From: an uncultured Pseudomonadota bacterium
GTDB lineage: Bacteria > Pseudomonadota > Alphaproteobacteria > Rs-D84
Reading direction: 5' to 3'
Length of the DNA stretch: 58,962 bases
Assembly: GCA_902795435.1 (NCBI GenBank)
Contig: CADBLE010000002.1
Location: forward strand, 1 to 58,962
In this document: piece after piece, positions 40,231-49,032 of the stretch
How positions within the stretch are numbered: position 1 is the stretch's first letter
Layout: every line of letters begins with the position of its first letter
The notes under the pieces: model-generated
The model's input: only the letters and a program-made list of their open reading frames with translations
Database searches by the model: none
What the model was told of the DNA's origin: nothing
Translations under genes and position numbers: made by a program

Positions 40231-40818
40231 ATGATGTATGCAATTTTGATAATAATCTCTTATTTTTTAGGTTCTATACCATTTGGAATTTTAGTAACAA
40301 AATTCTTTAACAAAGGTGATTTAAGAAAGGTTGGTTCCGGTAATATCGGTGCGACAAATGTAATGCGCGTCGGTGGTTTAAGATTGGCGGGGCTGACATG
40401 GTTGCTGGATATGGCCAAGGCCATAATTGCGGTTTTATTAGGACGTTATTTTGTCGGTGCGTCTTTTGGTGTTTGGTGTGGATTTATTGCAATTGTTGGA
40501 CATTGCTTCCCAATTTGGCTTAAATTCCACGGGGGCAAGGGTATATCTGCTTTATTTGGGGTTTTGTTAGCCGTGAATCCATTACTTTTTATAATATGCG
40601 GAATTGAATGGTTGATTGTTGCATTAGGGACTGGTTTTTCATCTGCAGGTGCGACAGTTGTATTTTGTTTGATGCCAATTTTGGGTTTCGCGATGGATAT
40701 AAACATTGGTTTTGGTTTCTTGGCTATATCTTTGTTGTGTTTAATAAGACACAGGGAAAATATCGTTCGTTTAATTACAGGCAAAGAATCAATAATTGAA
40801 TGGAAATGGAAAAAATAA
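40231..40818 (+). CDS. plsY: glycerol-3-phosphate acyltransferase PlsY
   Basis: The 195-residue inner-membrane enzyme acylates glycerol-3-phosphate with acyl-phosphate, the first step of phospholipid synthesis. Motif 1 is YFLGSIPFGILVTK, motif 2 is GSGNIGATNVMR with the conserved GATN, and motif 3 is IVGHCFPIWLKFHGGKGISALFG with the HxFPxxxxFxGGKG signature. Five membrane segments are evident. The second Met (40234) could also be the start; AAGGA is upstream. Confidence 0.95.
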   Translation: MMYAILIIISYFLGSIPFGILVTKFFNKGDLRKVGSGNIGATNVMRVGGLRLAGLTWLLDMAKAIIAVLLGRYFVGASFGVWCGFIAIVGHCFPIWLKFHGGKGISALFGVLLAVNPLLFIICGIEWLIVALGTGFSSAGATVVFCLMPILGFAMDINIGFGFLAISLLCLIRHRENIVRLITGKESIIEWKWKK

Positions 40819-40838
40819 AAAATACTTTTTATTATCAT

Positions 40839-40867
40839 TTGTATTCAATATGATTTTGTGATATAAT
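40839..40867 (+). promoter_or_regulatory. promoter of the secreted-protein pair at 40.9 kb
   Basis: TTGTAT (40839-40844), a 17-nt spacer and TATAAT (40862-40867) preceded by TGTGA, the same extended -10 block as at 10218-10228. Confidence 0.65.
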
Positions 40868-40892
40868 ACCAGGTATAAAGAGGGATTGAAAT

Positions 40893-41702
40893 ATGAAAAA
40901 ATTAGTTTCTATGTTTGTTTTATCTATGGTTGTGTTCGGTGTGAATGCCGCAGAAAATGGACGTCCTGCAATGACGAACAAAATTATGAATGCGCCATCT
41001 TCACAACGTTATACTGCATCTGTAAACCAGTTGAATACTGTTTCGTTGGGCACACCAAATAATACAGTGACCCCAACACCAACTGTTACAGCACCAACTC
41101 AACCAGTGGAACCTGAAAAGGATATGCGTGAAGCAGAAAGAAACGCTTGTATAAACAATAATATTGGTATTGGGAATACTTTTGTTTGGGCTTCCCGTTA
41201 TAGTGATACTTCTAATTATATGAATATGGTTGAAGATACAGTCAATCCACAAAACAACGTTTGTTTCGTTCGTGTTGAATTGAAATCAGACAACGAATCA
41301 AGGGTTGATGTAAGTGATATCCCTGCAAAATATTTCACATGGGGTGAAAATATTGAATGTGGTAGTTGGGTAAGTGCAAAAGATATGGAAAAACGTATCT
41401 TGGATGCCAGAAAAGGTGCCAGAATCGGTGGTATCGTTGCGAGTACCGTTGGTGGTGCTGGTCTTGGTGTAGGTGCGATGGAATTGTTTGGTAATAAATT
41501 GATTGGCGGAAAAGTACAAGGTCAGAAAAGTATGTCTGAATCTGAATTGTATCGTTCACAATTATTGGTTTTGAAAGAAAAACAACCTGCACAGTTTGCA
41601 AAATATGTTAGCGATTTGAAAACATTGAAGGCAGAATGTGCAAAAGATTCATCAAAAGATTGTTCCGCATATCAAGATTTGATAAGTGAATTTGCTTACT
41701 AA
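40893..41702 (+). CDS. secreted protein with glycine-zipper segment, unknown function
   Basis: The 269-residue product has a signal peptide (1-19, VVFGVNA). A Thr/Pro-rich linker (about 50-75, TVTPTPTVTAPTQPVEP) is followed by a domain with four cysteines (about 85-160) and a glycine-zipper segment (about 175-200, GARIGGIVASTVGGAGLGVGAMELFG). The last part is helical with two further Cys. It resembles in layout the glycine-zipper protein at 1-300. It is followed after 17 nt by another secreted protein gene, and the two likely form an operon. Function is unknown. Confidence 0.65.
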   Translation: MKKLVSMFVLSMVVFGVNAAENGRPAMTNKIMNAPSSQRYTASVNQLNTVSLGTPNNTVTPTPTVTAPTQPVEPEKDMREAERNACINNNIGIGNTFVWASRYSDTSNYMNMVEDTVNPQNNVCFVRVELKSDNESRVDVSDIPAKYFTWGENIECGSWVSAKDMEKRILDARKGARIGGIVASTVGGAGLGVGAMELFGNKLIGGKVQGQKSMSESELYRSQLLVLKEKQPAQFAKYVSDLKTLKAECAKDSSKDCSAYQDLISEFAY

Positions 41703-41719
41703 TGGTTAGGGGATAAAAG

Positions 41720-42355
41720 ATGAAAAAAATTTTGTTCTTATTGTTGATTTTAGCACCTATGGTATCAATGGCTGCACCGTCTGTACGTGTGTTGGGTAAT
41801 AAACCTGCAAATACAGATGTTGTCGGCGCAAAGATAACACCTGCAAAACCAATGGGAACAACAAACGCAAACACATCTGCAAGGTTGGGAACTTTGCGTG
41901 CCAAGACAGGTGCGGTTTCTGCAGCATCTTCAAGATTTCCTGTAATCACATCTGCCAAGGTTTATAGTAATGTTGCAATTCCAAATGCTGGTGGAAACAA
42001 TTCTTCTACAGGTGGTGGTTCTAATACAAATCCGCCAGTTGTTTCAGGTGATGTTGATGTAACTGCGATTATAAATGCGGTGAAGTCAGATTTGCGTAAT
42101 GAATACTATAACAGAAATGATACATATAACAGAAACGAAGTTTATAACAGAAACGAAACATATAATAGAAATGAAGTTGATGCAAGAATCACTGAAATCA
42201 ACAATTCTTTAACAGAAGTCAATAATGCGATTACAGATGTTACAAATAATCTTGACGATTCAAGATTTGATGCAATCAGAACAACTAACCCACGTACTGC
42301 CCGTAACGGTGCAGATGCGCCTGCGGGATATGTTTATATCTGGATTGAAGAATAA
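41720..42355 (+). CDS. secreted protein with YNRNE repeats and a coiled coil
   Basis: The 211-residue product has a signal peptide (1-18, MVSMA). A low-complexity Ser/Thr/Asn/Gly region (about 20-120) leads to four tandem six-residue repeats (about 129-152; TYNRNE, VYNRNE) and a predicted coiled coil (VDARITEINNSLTEVNNAITDVTNNLDD). The C terminus is DAPAGYVYIWIEE. The YNRNEVDARI run resembles the trimeric stalks of phage tail fibres and some surface fibres, so a fibre-like surface or secreted protein is possible. The family is not known to me. Confidence 0.6.
   Translation: MKKILFLLLILAPMVSMAAPSVRVLGNKPANTDVVGAKITPAKPMGTTNANTSARLGTLRAKTGAVSAASSRFPVITSAKVYSNVAIPNAGGNNSSTGGGSNTNPPVVSGDVDVTAIINAVKSDLRNEYYNRNDTYNRNEVYNRNETYNRNEVDARITEINNSLTEVNNAITDVTNNLDDSRFDAIRTTNPRTARNGADAPAGYVYIWIEE
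42104..42175 (+). repeat. 18-bp tandem repeat encoding YNRNE units
   Basis: Four in-frame units of 18 bp lie inside the secreted-protein gene at 42104, 42122, 42140 and 42158. The units differ by synonymous or conservative changes (AAC/AAT, ACA/GTT), so they are old or under protein-level selection. Confidence 0.8.
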
Positions 42356-42383
42356 TTTCAATTGTCACAATTTTTATGTTTAT

Positions 42384-42414
42384 AAGATTGTAGATTTGTT
42401 CTACAATCTTTTTT
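42384..42414 (+). terminator. rho-independent terminator abutting dprA
   Basis: AAGATTGTAG pairs with CTACAATCTT around ATTTGTT, followed by a T tract that ends 3 nt before the dprA start codon. Confidence 0.85.
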
Positions 42415-42417
42415 GTT

Positions 42418-43428
42418 ATGAAAGATTTATTACAAAAACTTTTGATTTTACGTTCACCGGGTATCGGGGCGGTGAAATATAAAAAATTACTGGAAGAATA
42501 TGGTGATTTGTATTCTGTGGTTGATTCATTGAATTTAACTGATGATTTTATAGATTCTGTAAAATCTGAAATTGAAACAGCAAATAATCTTGGAATTGAA
42601 TATATTTGTGATGATGATGCACGTTATCCGAAAAATTTATTACAGATAAAAAATCATCCTGTGGTTTTAAGTGTGCGTGGAAATACAGAAACTTTCAAGA
42701 AACCAAATGTCGCAATGGTTGGAACCAGACATGCTACTGCGGCGGGTATGAATTTTATGTCGGAAACAGCACAAAAATTTGCAGAACATAATTATGCAAT
42801 TACATCTGGTATGGCAATGGGAACAGATACTGCTGCACATATTGGTGCATTAAAGTCAGACGGAAACACACAAACAATAGCGGTTGTTGCGGGTGGGGTA
42901 GATTATATATGGCCACTTGAAAACGAATCGCTATATTATGAGATTATTGACCGTGGAATTATTGTCAGTGAAATGCCGGTTGGTACAAAACCTGTGGCAA
43001 ATAATTTTATACAGAGAAATCATTGGGTTGCAGGATTATCTGATTTTTTGATAATCGGGGAAGCAGATGAAAAATCTGGCAGTATGACAACCGCACGATT
43101 CGCATTAGATTACGGAAAACAAGTGTTTGCAATACCGGGACATCCATCTGATTTACGCAGTGTTGGACCAAATTCTTTGATAAAAAAATCACAAGCAACA
43201 TTATTTATGTCTGTGAATGATTTCTTTCAAGATGAAATGAAACAAAAAAATGAAAAAAAATACGAATATAAAAATGACATTTTAGATAAATTAGGAATGA
43301 TTCCAGTGTCAGAATCTGTATTGGCAAATCTTGTCAAAAAAAGTGTTGCGGAAATCAAAGCAGATTTAGTTGTCTTAGAAATGCAGGGTTTAATAAGAAA
43401 ACAAGACGGTGGTTATGTTTTAGTTTAG
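42418..43428 (+). CDS. dprA: DNA-processing protein DprA
   Basis: The 336-residue protein loads RecA on incoming single-stranded DNA during transformation. A short N-terminal helical part is followed by the Rossmann-like core: VAMVGTRHATAAG, ITSGMAMGTDTAAHIGAL, AVVAGGVDYIWPLEN, SEMPVG, FIQRNHWVAGLSDFLIIGEADEKSGSMTTARFALDYGKQVFAIPGHPSD. A C-terminal winged-helix (LVKKSVAEIKADLVVLEMQGLIRKQDGGYVLV) completes the family layout. There is no Shine-Dalgarno site because the preceding terminator T tract is directly upstream. Confidence 0.95.
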   Translation: MKDLLQKLLILRSPGIGAVKYKKLLEEYGDLYSVVDSLNLTDDFIDSVKSEIETANNLGIEYICDDDARYPKNLLQIKNHPVVLSVRGNTETFKKPNVAMVGTRHATAAGMNFMSETAQKFAEHNYAITSGMAMGTDTAAHIGALKSDGNTQTIAVVAGGVDYIWPLENESLYYEIIDRGIIVSEMPVGTKPVANNFIQRNHWVAGLSDFLIIGEADEKSGSMTTARFALDYGKQVFAIPGHPSDLRSVGPNSLIKKSQATLFMSVNDFFQDEMKQKNEKKYEYKNDILDKLGMIPVSESVLANLVKKSVAEIKADLVVLEMQGLIRKQDGGYVLV

Positions 43429-43712
43429 TTTTTTTTATGTATATACAGTGTCTATACAAAGTGCGAAAAATTTTGGAAAAAACGAATCGTTGTCAAAAAA
43501 TAAATCTTGAAAAATAAAACAACATTTAGTTGCAAACAGAAATAAATCTTATAAATTATCCACTGTATCCAAACGATTGATTTATCAATCACAAACGAGA
43601 GAAAAAAGAGTAGATAATATAAACAATTAAATTCTTACAGGAGATAGGATTTAATCGTTTTTATTAGGGTGATTTTTATACTCTACAAGGAAGGAAAAAA
43701 GGAGCAAATAAA
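43429..43712. other. AT-rich gap upstream of dnaA, candidate replication origin
   Basis: The 284-bp gap holds no gene. It has a near-consensus DnaA box TTATCCACT (43556-43564, one mismatch to TTATCCACA), an 11-bp direct repeat AAATAAATCTT (43498-43508 and 43540-43550), a GATTGA/TCAATC inverted repeat (43575-43590), the odd palindrome AACGAATCGTT (43481-43491) containing a GANTC site, and long AT runs that could unwind. Only one good DnaA box is visible, so an origin is plausible but unproven. Confidence 0.4.
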
Positions 43713-44999
43713 ATGCAGGCTATATTAAAACAAGAATGTGTAAATATAGAATCAGTAAAGCAGGCGTTGTCTCAGAAAATAGATTCTGCTGGATTTACTG
43801 CCTGGATTGCACCCCTGCAGTTTGAAATCGTAGATAATTGTTTGAATGTTATTGCACACAACCAATTTGCCGCCGACTATGTTAAAAGAGTTTATGAAAA
43901 CGCTCTCCAAAATGTAGCGGCGGATTTTTGTTTAGGGTTAAATATTTGTGTTCGTAAAAACACCCAGGTTGTTATGCCGGTAAATTCTGCAAATGATAAT
44001 GTTGTTTGCAAATATGAACCAGAACAATCTGTTAAACCAGCAAAAGAAAATACTTTCGATAATTTTATTGCAAGTGATGAAAATATGTTTGCTTTGGCTG
44101 CATGTAAAAAAATAGCCATGGGAAATTCTTCTTTTTCACAATTGTTTATCTATGGTCCTGCAGGTTGTGGTAAATCTATGTTGGCAAATGCAATTTGTTC
44201 CGAATCAGATAAAAACGTTTTGATGATGAGTGGCGGTCAATTTGTTGCTGATTTTGCACGTGCTTTGCGTGATCATACAATATTTTCTTTCAAAGATTAT
44301 TGTCGTGATTGTGATACATTTATTTTAGATGATATTTGTGCTTTGTCTGGTAAACGTGCAACAACAGAAGAATTTATGCAATTGGTTCTTGATTTACGTG
44401 AAGCGGGCAAAAACATTGTTTTAACATCCAGTGTTGCACCAAACGCATTGACAGGATTTGATCGTCGTATGCAATCTGTATTTGGTTCTGGATTGGTTGT
44501 TGATGTAACTGCACCAAACGCATTTGTTCGTCGTAATATGTTGTTGAAATCTGGTGTTGATAGAGATGTTGCAGAAGAATTATCAAAATCATTGTCTGGT
44601 GATGGTCATTTGGTAAATGGTGTTATCAGCAAAATCAAAACATACGAAGAATTGATGGGCAGTCATGTAGATATGGAAATTGCATCTCGTTTGTTGGGTG
44701 ATGTATTTTCCAAAAATAAAACACCATTATCCATGGTAAAATCTATGTGTGAAAAATTGGGTGTTTCTTATGATGAAGTGTGTGGAAATTCCCGTGCAAG
44801 AAGATTGACACGCGCACGTCAAATGATGATGTATGTTCTGAAAAATTCTACAAATTTATCTTTGACTGAAATTGGTAATGTTTGTGGTGGTCGTGATCAT
44901 GCTACAGTTGTTTATGCAATCAGTCAAATTGAAAACCAAAAATATTCAGATTTAATGTTGGATGCAGAAATTGCAGAAATGGAAAAAATTTGTAAATAA
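43713..44999 (+). CDS. dnaA: chromosomal replication initiator DnaA
   Basis: The 428-residue AAA+ protein opens the origin. Domain I (1-80) includes FTAWIAPLQFEIVDNCLNVIAHNQFAADYV. A short linker precedes the ATPase: Walker A GPAGCGKS (148-155, with Ser in place of the usual Thr), Walker B FILDDICAL, and DRRMQSVFGSGL. Domain IV (about 335-428) has YDEVCGNSRARRLTRARQMMMYVLK and GGRDHATVVYA (about 390-400), the DnaA-box binding motif. It has an AAGGAG site. dnaN is not adjacent; it lies 10 kb downstream. Confidence 0.95.
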   Translation: MQAILKQECVNIESVKQALSQKIDSAGFTAWIAPLQFEIVDNCLNVIAHNQFAADYVKRVYENALQNVAADFCLGLNICVRKNTQVVMPVNSANDNVVCKYEPEQSVKPAKENTFDNFIASDENMFALAACKKIAMGNSSFSQLFIYGPAGCGKSMLANAICSESDKNVLMMSGGQFVADFARALRDHTIFSFKDYCRDCDTFILDDICALSGKRATTEEFMQLVLDLREAGKNIVLTSSVAPNALTGFDRRMQSVFGSGLVVDVTAPNAFVRRNMLLKSGVDRDVAEELSKSLSGDGHLVNGVISKIKTYEELMGSHVDMEIASRLLGDVFSKNKTPLSMVKSMCEKLGVSYDEVCGNSRARRLTRARQMMMYVLKNSTNLSLTEIGNVCGGRDHATVVYAISQIENQKYSDLMLDAEIAEMEKICK

Positions 45000-45035
45000 C
45001 AGTTTTGTTCTCCGGAACAGAAGAGGAGAAAGAAA

Positions 45036-45064
45036 AACACCTGTTGAAAAACAGGTGTTTTTTT
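45036..45064 (+). terminator. rho-independent terminator of dnaA
   Basis: AACACCTGTT pairs with AACAGGTGTT around GAAA, followed by a T tract. A smaller palindrome (TGTTC/GAACA, 45006-45019) precedes it. Confidence 0.9.
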
Positions 45065-45069
45065 GTGAT

Positions 45070-46197
45070 TTAAAACCATCCTTTCTTGTCAGATTTTATT
45101 CCAGCAAATTCGGATAATGCTTTTTTCTGTTTTTCGGTCAATTTCTTTGGAATAACAATTCCTGTTTCAATGTACAAATCACCGAATCCACCGCGACCAT
45201 TTGGCATACCATGACCACGAACACGTAATTTTTCGCCAACCTGGGTTCCAGCGGATATTTTCACAGATAATTTTTTATCGTCTAATGTGTCTATTTCGAT
45301 TTCACCACCCAATGCGAGTGTTGTGAAATCAATATCTTTGTGCATCAATAAATCATTGCCGATTCGTTGGAATGTTTTATCTGGTCTGATTCTGATATCC
45401 AGATAGAAATCACCAGCGCGACCACCGTTGCGGGCGGCTTCGCCCATGCCGGCCATACGTAATCTGGCACCATCTTGGATACCAGCAGGTATTTTTACAT
45501 CCAATGTTCTTTGTTTATTTATGGTTCCTGTACCATCACATTGGGAACATTTTTTATCAATCTTTTTACCCAATCCATTACAATCAGGGCAAGGTGTTTC
45601 AACCGCAAAAAATCCCTGGCGTGTGTGAACATACCCAGAACCGCCACATGTAGAACAAGTTTTTGCAGGTTTTCCGTCTGCGGTTCCGTGACCATCACAT
45701 TTATCGCATTTTACTGCGCTGGTAAATTTAACGGTGTGTGTTTTTCCAAAATACGCATCTTTCAGGTCTATGACAACTTCATCTAATAAATCACGACCAG
45801 ATTGTTGTGTGTTTTCCCGACCGCCACCAAAACCAGCACCACCAAAACCAAAACCGCGCATGGCTTCGCGTAAGATATCTTCCATTCCGCCCATGTCGCC
45901 ACCGCCCATGTTGAAATGGAAAGAACCGTTACCAAATGGGTTGCCACCAAAACCAGCACCGGCACCATTACCACCGGCAAATGCAGCATCACCATAGCGG
46001 TCGTACGCAGCACGTTTCTGTGGGTCTTTCAATATATCAAAGGCATTATTGACTTCTTTGAATTTTTCTTCGGCAGATTTGTCACCTGGATTTTTATCAG
46101 GGTGATATTTCATAACCAATTTATGGTATGCTTTTTTTATGTCTGCATCAGATGCATCTTTTGCAACACCTAAAACTTCATAAGGATTTTTGTTCAT
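45070..46197 (-). CDS. dnaJ: chaperone DnaJ
   Basis: The 375-residue cochaperone stimulates DnaK. The J domain (1-70) has the HPD motif in [28 protein letters not shown] Gly/Phe-rich region follows (about 75-125). The zinc-finger part has four CxxCxGxG units ([32 protein letters not shown]). The C-terminal substrate-binding domains include [18 protein letters not shown] and [16 protein letters not shown]. dnaK is not in the neighbourhood. Confidence 0.96.
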   Translation of the reverse strand: MNKNPYEVLGVAKDASDADIKKAYHKLVMKYHPDKNPGDKSAEEKFKEVNNAFDILKDPQKRAAYDRYGDAAFAGGNGAGAGFGGNPFGNGSFHFNMGGGDMGGMEDILREAMRGFGFGGAGFGGGRENTQQSGRDLLDEVVIDLKDAYFGKTHTVKFTSAVKCDKCDGHGTADGKPAKTCSTCGGSGYVHTRQGFFAVETPCPDCNGLGKKIDKKCSQCDGTGTINKQRTLDVKIPAGIQDGARLRMAGMGEAARNGGRAGDFYLDIRIRPDKTFQRIGNDLLMHKDIDFTTLALGGEIEIDTLDDKKLSVKISAGTQVGEKLRVRGHGMPNGRGGFGDLYIETGIVIPKKLTEKQKKALSEFAGIKSDKKGWF

Positions 46198-46366
46198 TTT
46201 CTTTATCCATTATTTTCTATCATGTAAATGATATAGGTATATTCTAGGAAAATTCAAGAGATAAAATATAGTATTTTTTTGTGATTTTTCGGGATTTTAT
46301 GAATACTTTCACTTGCGAAAACCAAGAAAATGTAGTAATAATAACTTGATAAAAAAGTGAGAAATT

Positions 46367-48331
46367 ATGAATAAATATGATGCATCAGATATTCAAGTAC
46401 TTGAAGGATTAGAGCCAGTTCGTCTGCGTCCAGGTATGTATATTGGTGGTACAGATGAAAAGGCATGGCACCATTTACCAATTGAAATTATGGATAATTC
46501 TATTGACGAAGCGGTTGCTGGCTTTGCCAAGAAAATAGTTGTAAATCTGATAGATTCCAAGACAATTGAAATTACCGATGATGGTCGTGGTATTCCGGTT
46601 GATGAACATCCAAAATATCCTGGAAAATCTGCACTGGAAGTTATTTTGACAACATTACATTCTGGTGGAAAATTTAATAATAATGTTTATAAAACCAGTG
46701 GTGGTTTGCATGGTGTGGGCAGTGCGGTTGTAAATGCTCTGTCTTCCAATATGGATGTCGTTATTTCAAGGGATGGTTTTGAATGGCACCAAACATTTTC
46801 ACGTGGTAAAACAACATCTCCGATAACCAAGGGTAATGCAACCAAGGCACATGGAACAAAAATTAAATTTACATTAGATGATGAAATTTTTGGTGAAAAT
46901 GCTGTTTTCAAACCTGTAAAGATTTATCGTATGGCGCGTGCAAAATCTTTCTTGTCGCGTGGGGTGAAAATTGAATGGCATTGTAATCCAAATTTATTGA
47001 CAGAAGATATGAATATCCCGGCGGACAAGGTTTTCTTTTATCCGAATGGGGTTGCAGATTTTGTCGCTGAAAAAACAGATTCTAAACCACGTATCTTGCC
47101 AAAGATATTCAGTGGTTCTATAGATTTTCCAGATGATAGTGGTCGCGTTGAATGGGCATTGACTGTGCTGACCGATGAAAATGGCGCGGCATCTGATGAT
47201 GGTTTCTTTGCATCTTATTGTAATACAATTGCAACAATTGATGGTGGAACACACGAAAATGGGTTCAAGGCCGCAATTACCAAGGGATTAAAGGCTTATG
47301 GTGAAAAAATAAATAACAAAGCCGCGGCATCTATTATCAGTGAGGATGTTTTTGATTCTGTTGCAGCAATTGTTTCTGTGTTCTATAAAACACCACAATT
47401 TTTAGGTCAAACAAAAGAAAAATTATCAAATCCTGAAATTGCAAGATATACAGAAAACGCATTACGCGACCCATGGGAAATGTTTTTAGCATCTGACCCA
47501 AAGACTGCAAATGCTTTATTAGATTTTGTTATAAATTTAGCAAATGCACGTATCAAAACAAAACAGGTCAAAGATGTTGCACGTAAAACACCAACTAAAA
47601 GAATTCGTATGCCTGCAAAATTGGCAGATTGTTCTAAACATGGTATAGAAGGAACCGAATTATTTATAGTTGAAGGTGAATCTGCGGGTGGTACTGCAAA
47701 GCAGGCGAGGGATCGTGCAACCCAGGCCATTATGCCATTACGAGGCAAGGTGTTAAATGTGTTATCAAATTCAGACGAACGTTTCAGTGCGAATCGTGAA
47801 TTAAATGATTTGATAGATATTATTGGTGCCGGTACTGCAAAAGATTGGGACGATTCTAAATTAAGATATGAAAAAATTATCGTTATGACTGATGCGGACG
47901 TTGACGGCAGTCATATTGCATCTCTGTTGATGGCGTTCTTCTATCAATATATGCCACAATTGATTTATGGGGGACATTTATATTTATCTTGTCCGCCACT
48001 TTATAAATTGACATGTGGCACAGAATCAATTTATGTTGATACTGATGAAGAATTGGAAGAATTGAAAAATACAAAATATAAAAACAAGAAAATTGAAATA
48101 TCCCGATTCAAAGGTTTGGGTGAAATGATGCCGAATCAATTAAAGGAAACAACTATGTCTCCGAAATCACGCAGATTGATTCGTGTTGATTTACCACCAA
48201 AGACAGAAGAAGGACAAGAAGACACAGAAAAAACAAAAACATTGGTGTATGATTTGATGGGTAAAAAACCTGAATTCAGATTCAAGTTTATTACAGAACA
48301 TGCACAATTTGTAAAAGATTTATTTGTATAA
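46367..48331 (+). CDS. parE: DNA topoisomerase IV subunit B
   Basis: The 654-residue ATPase subunit decatenates daughter chromosomes with ParC. The GHKL ATP site shows RLRPGMYIGGTDEKAWHHLPIEIMDNSIDEAVAG, DDGRGIPVD and TSGGLHGVGSAVVNALS. The TOPRIM domain has LFIVEGESAGGTAKQARDRATQAIMPLRGKVLNV, and MTDADVDGSHIASLL. The GGTDxxAxHHL and GLGEMMPNQLKETTM forms indicate ParE rather than GyrB. The normal GDSAGG reads GESAGG. Confidence 0.9.
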   Translation: MNKYDASDIQVLEGLEPVRLRPGMYIGGTDEKAWHHLPIEIMDNSIDEAVAGFAKKIVVNLIDSKTIEITDDGRGIPVDEHPKYPGKSALEVILTTLHSGGKFNNNVYKTSGGLHGVGSAVVNALSSNMDVVISRDGFEWHQTFSRGKTTSPITKGNATKAHGTKIKFTLDDEIFGENAVFKPVKIYRMARAKSFLSRGVKIEWHCNPNLLTEDMNIPADKVFFYPNGVADFVAEKTDSKPRILPKIFSGSIDFPDDSGRVEWALTVLTDENGAASDDGFFASYCNTIATIDGGTHENGFKAAITKGLKAYGEKINNKAAASIISEDVFDSVAAIVSVFYKTPQFLGQTKEKLSNPEIARYTENALRDPWEMFLASDPKTANALLDFVINLANARIKTKQVKDVARKTPTKRIRMPAKLADCSKHGIEGTELFIVEGESAGGTAKQARDRATQAIMPLRGKVLNVLSNSDERFSANRELNDLIDIIGAGTAKDWDDSKLRYEKIIVMTDADVDGSHIASLLMAFFYQYMPQLIYGGHLYLSCPPLYKLTCGTESIYVDTDEELEELKNTKYKNKKIEISRFKGLGEMMPNQLKETTMSPKSRRLIRVDLPPKTEEGQEDTEKTKTLVYDLMGKKPEFRFKFITEHAQFVKDLFV

Positions 48332-48364
48332 ATTTTATATGTGTTGAAACCGATAAACAAAAGA

Positions 48365-48391
48365 AAATCCGCCGTATAGGCGGATTTTTTG
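48365..48391. terminator. bidirectional terminator between parE and pgsA
   Basis: AATCCGCC pairs with GGCGGATT around GTATA, with A and T tracts on the two sides. Confidence 0.9.
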
Positions 48392-48405
48392 ATTCATAAA
48401 AATTC

Positions 48406-49002
48406 TTATTTTATTTTCTTTAATTTTTCTGCAAATGTAAATGTGTATTGTGTTGCAGACCACAAAGAACAAACAAGTGCAAAATACAAAAAGAAGATAG
48501 CAATATCTGGCAAGTGATAGAATAAATAAAATACCAATCTGCTGTCTGTATAAGGCAACATAGATGTAATTGCTGAGAATAATAAAAACGCAGTTATTGA
48601 AATCATTTGAACAGTTGTTTTAATTTTACCCATTGAAAAACGTGCTTTTGGAACAGGCATTTCAATTTTTTGTGTACCCAAAAATTCACGCAAACCACTG
48701 ATATATAATTCGCGTGCAATCATAATGATAACAGGAATAACTATTATTGGGGTAGGCATCATAATTGCCAATAATATAAGTGTGTTACAAACCAATAATT
48801 TATCGCCAATGTGGTCTAATACACCACCAATTTTAGAGCAACAATTATATTTACGGGCCAAATATCCGTCAAACCAATCTGATATTGCACCCAATACAAA
48901 CAATATCAATGTTGTCCATGGTAATTTGAACATAATTGTTGGAATTATCGCAAAAGCAGCGGTAATACGAAATATAGATAAAAAGTTAACAAATGCTTTC
49001 AT
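48406..49002 (-). CDS. pgsA: CDP-diacylglycerol-glycerol-3-phosphate 3-phosphatidyltransferase
   Basis: The 198-residue membrane enzyme makes phosphatidylglycerol-phosphate, the precursor of phosphatidylglycerol and cardiolipin. The CDP-alcohol phosphotransferase motif is intact: SDWFDGYLARKYNCCSKIGGVLDHIGDK (D, DG, AR, G and two D residues at the family spacing). MIARELYISGLREFLG follows, and several hydrophobic segments fit the family. AAAGGAG precedes the start, and uvrC ends 30 nt upstream on the same strand. Confidence 0.93.
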   Translation of the reverse strand: MKAFVNFLSIFRITAAFAIIPTIMFKLPWTTLILFVLGAISDWFDGYLARKYNCCSKIGGVLDHIGDKLLVCNTLILLAIMMPTPIIVIPVIIMIARELYISGLREFLGTQKIEMPVPKARFSMGKIKTTVQMISITAFLLFSAITSMLPYTDSRLVFYLFYHLPDIAIFFLYFALVCSLWSATQYTFTFAEKLKKIK

Positions 49003-49032
49003 GATTATTTCTCCTTTCTAAGCATAGATATA

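Noticed and set aside
42104-42175. Possible CRISPR-like array
   Set aside because: The 18-bp units are adjacent, in frame and coding, with no spacers. No CRISPR array or cas gene is visible in the window.
46367-48331. Assignment as gyrB
   Set aside because: GGTDEKAWHHL, AKQARDRATQAIMPLRGKVLNV and GLGEMMPNQLKETTM are ParE forms, so topoisomerase IV is preferred.
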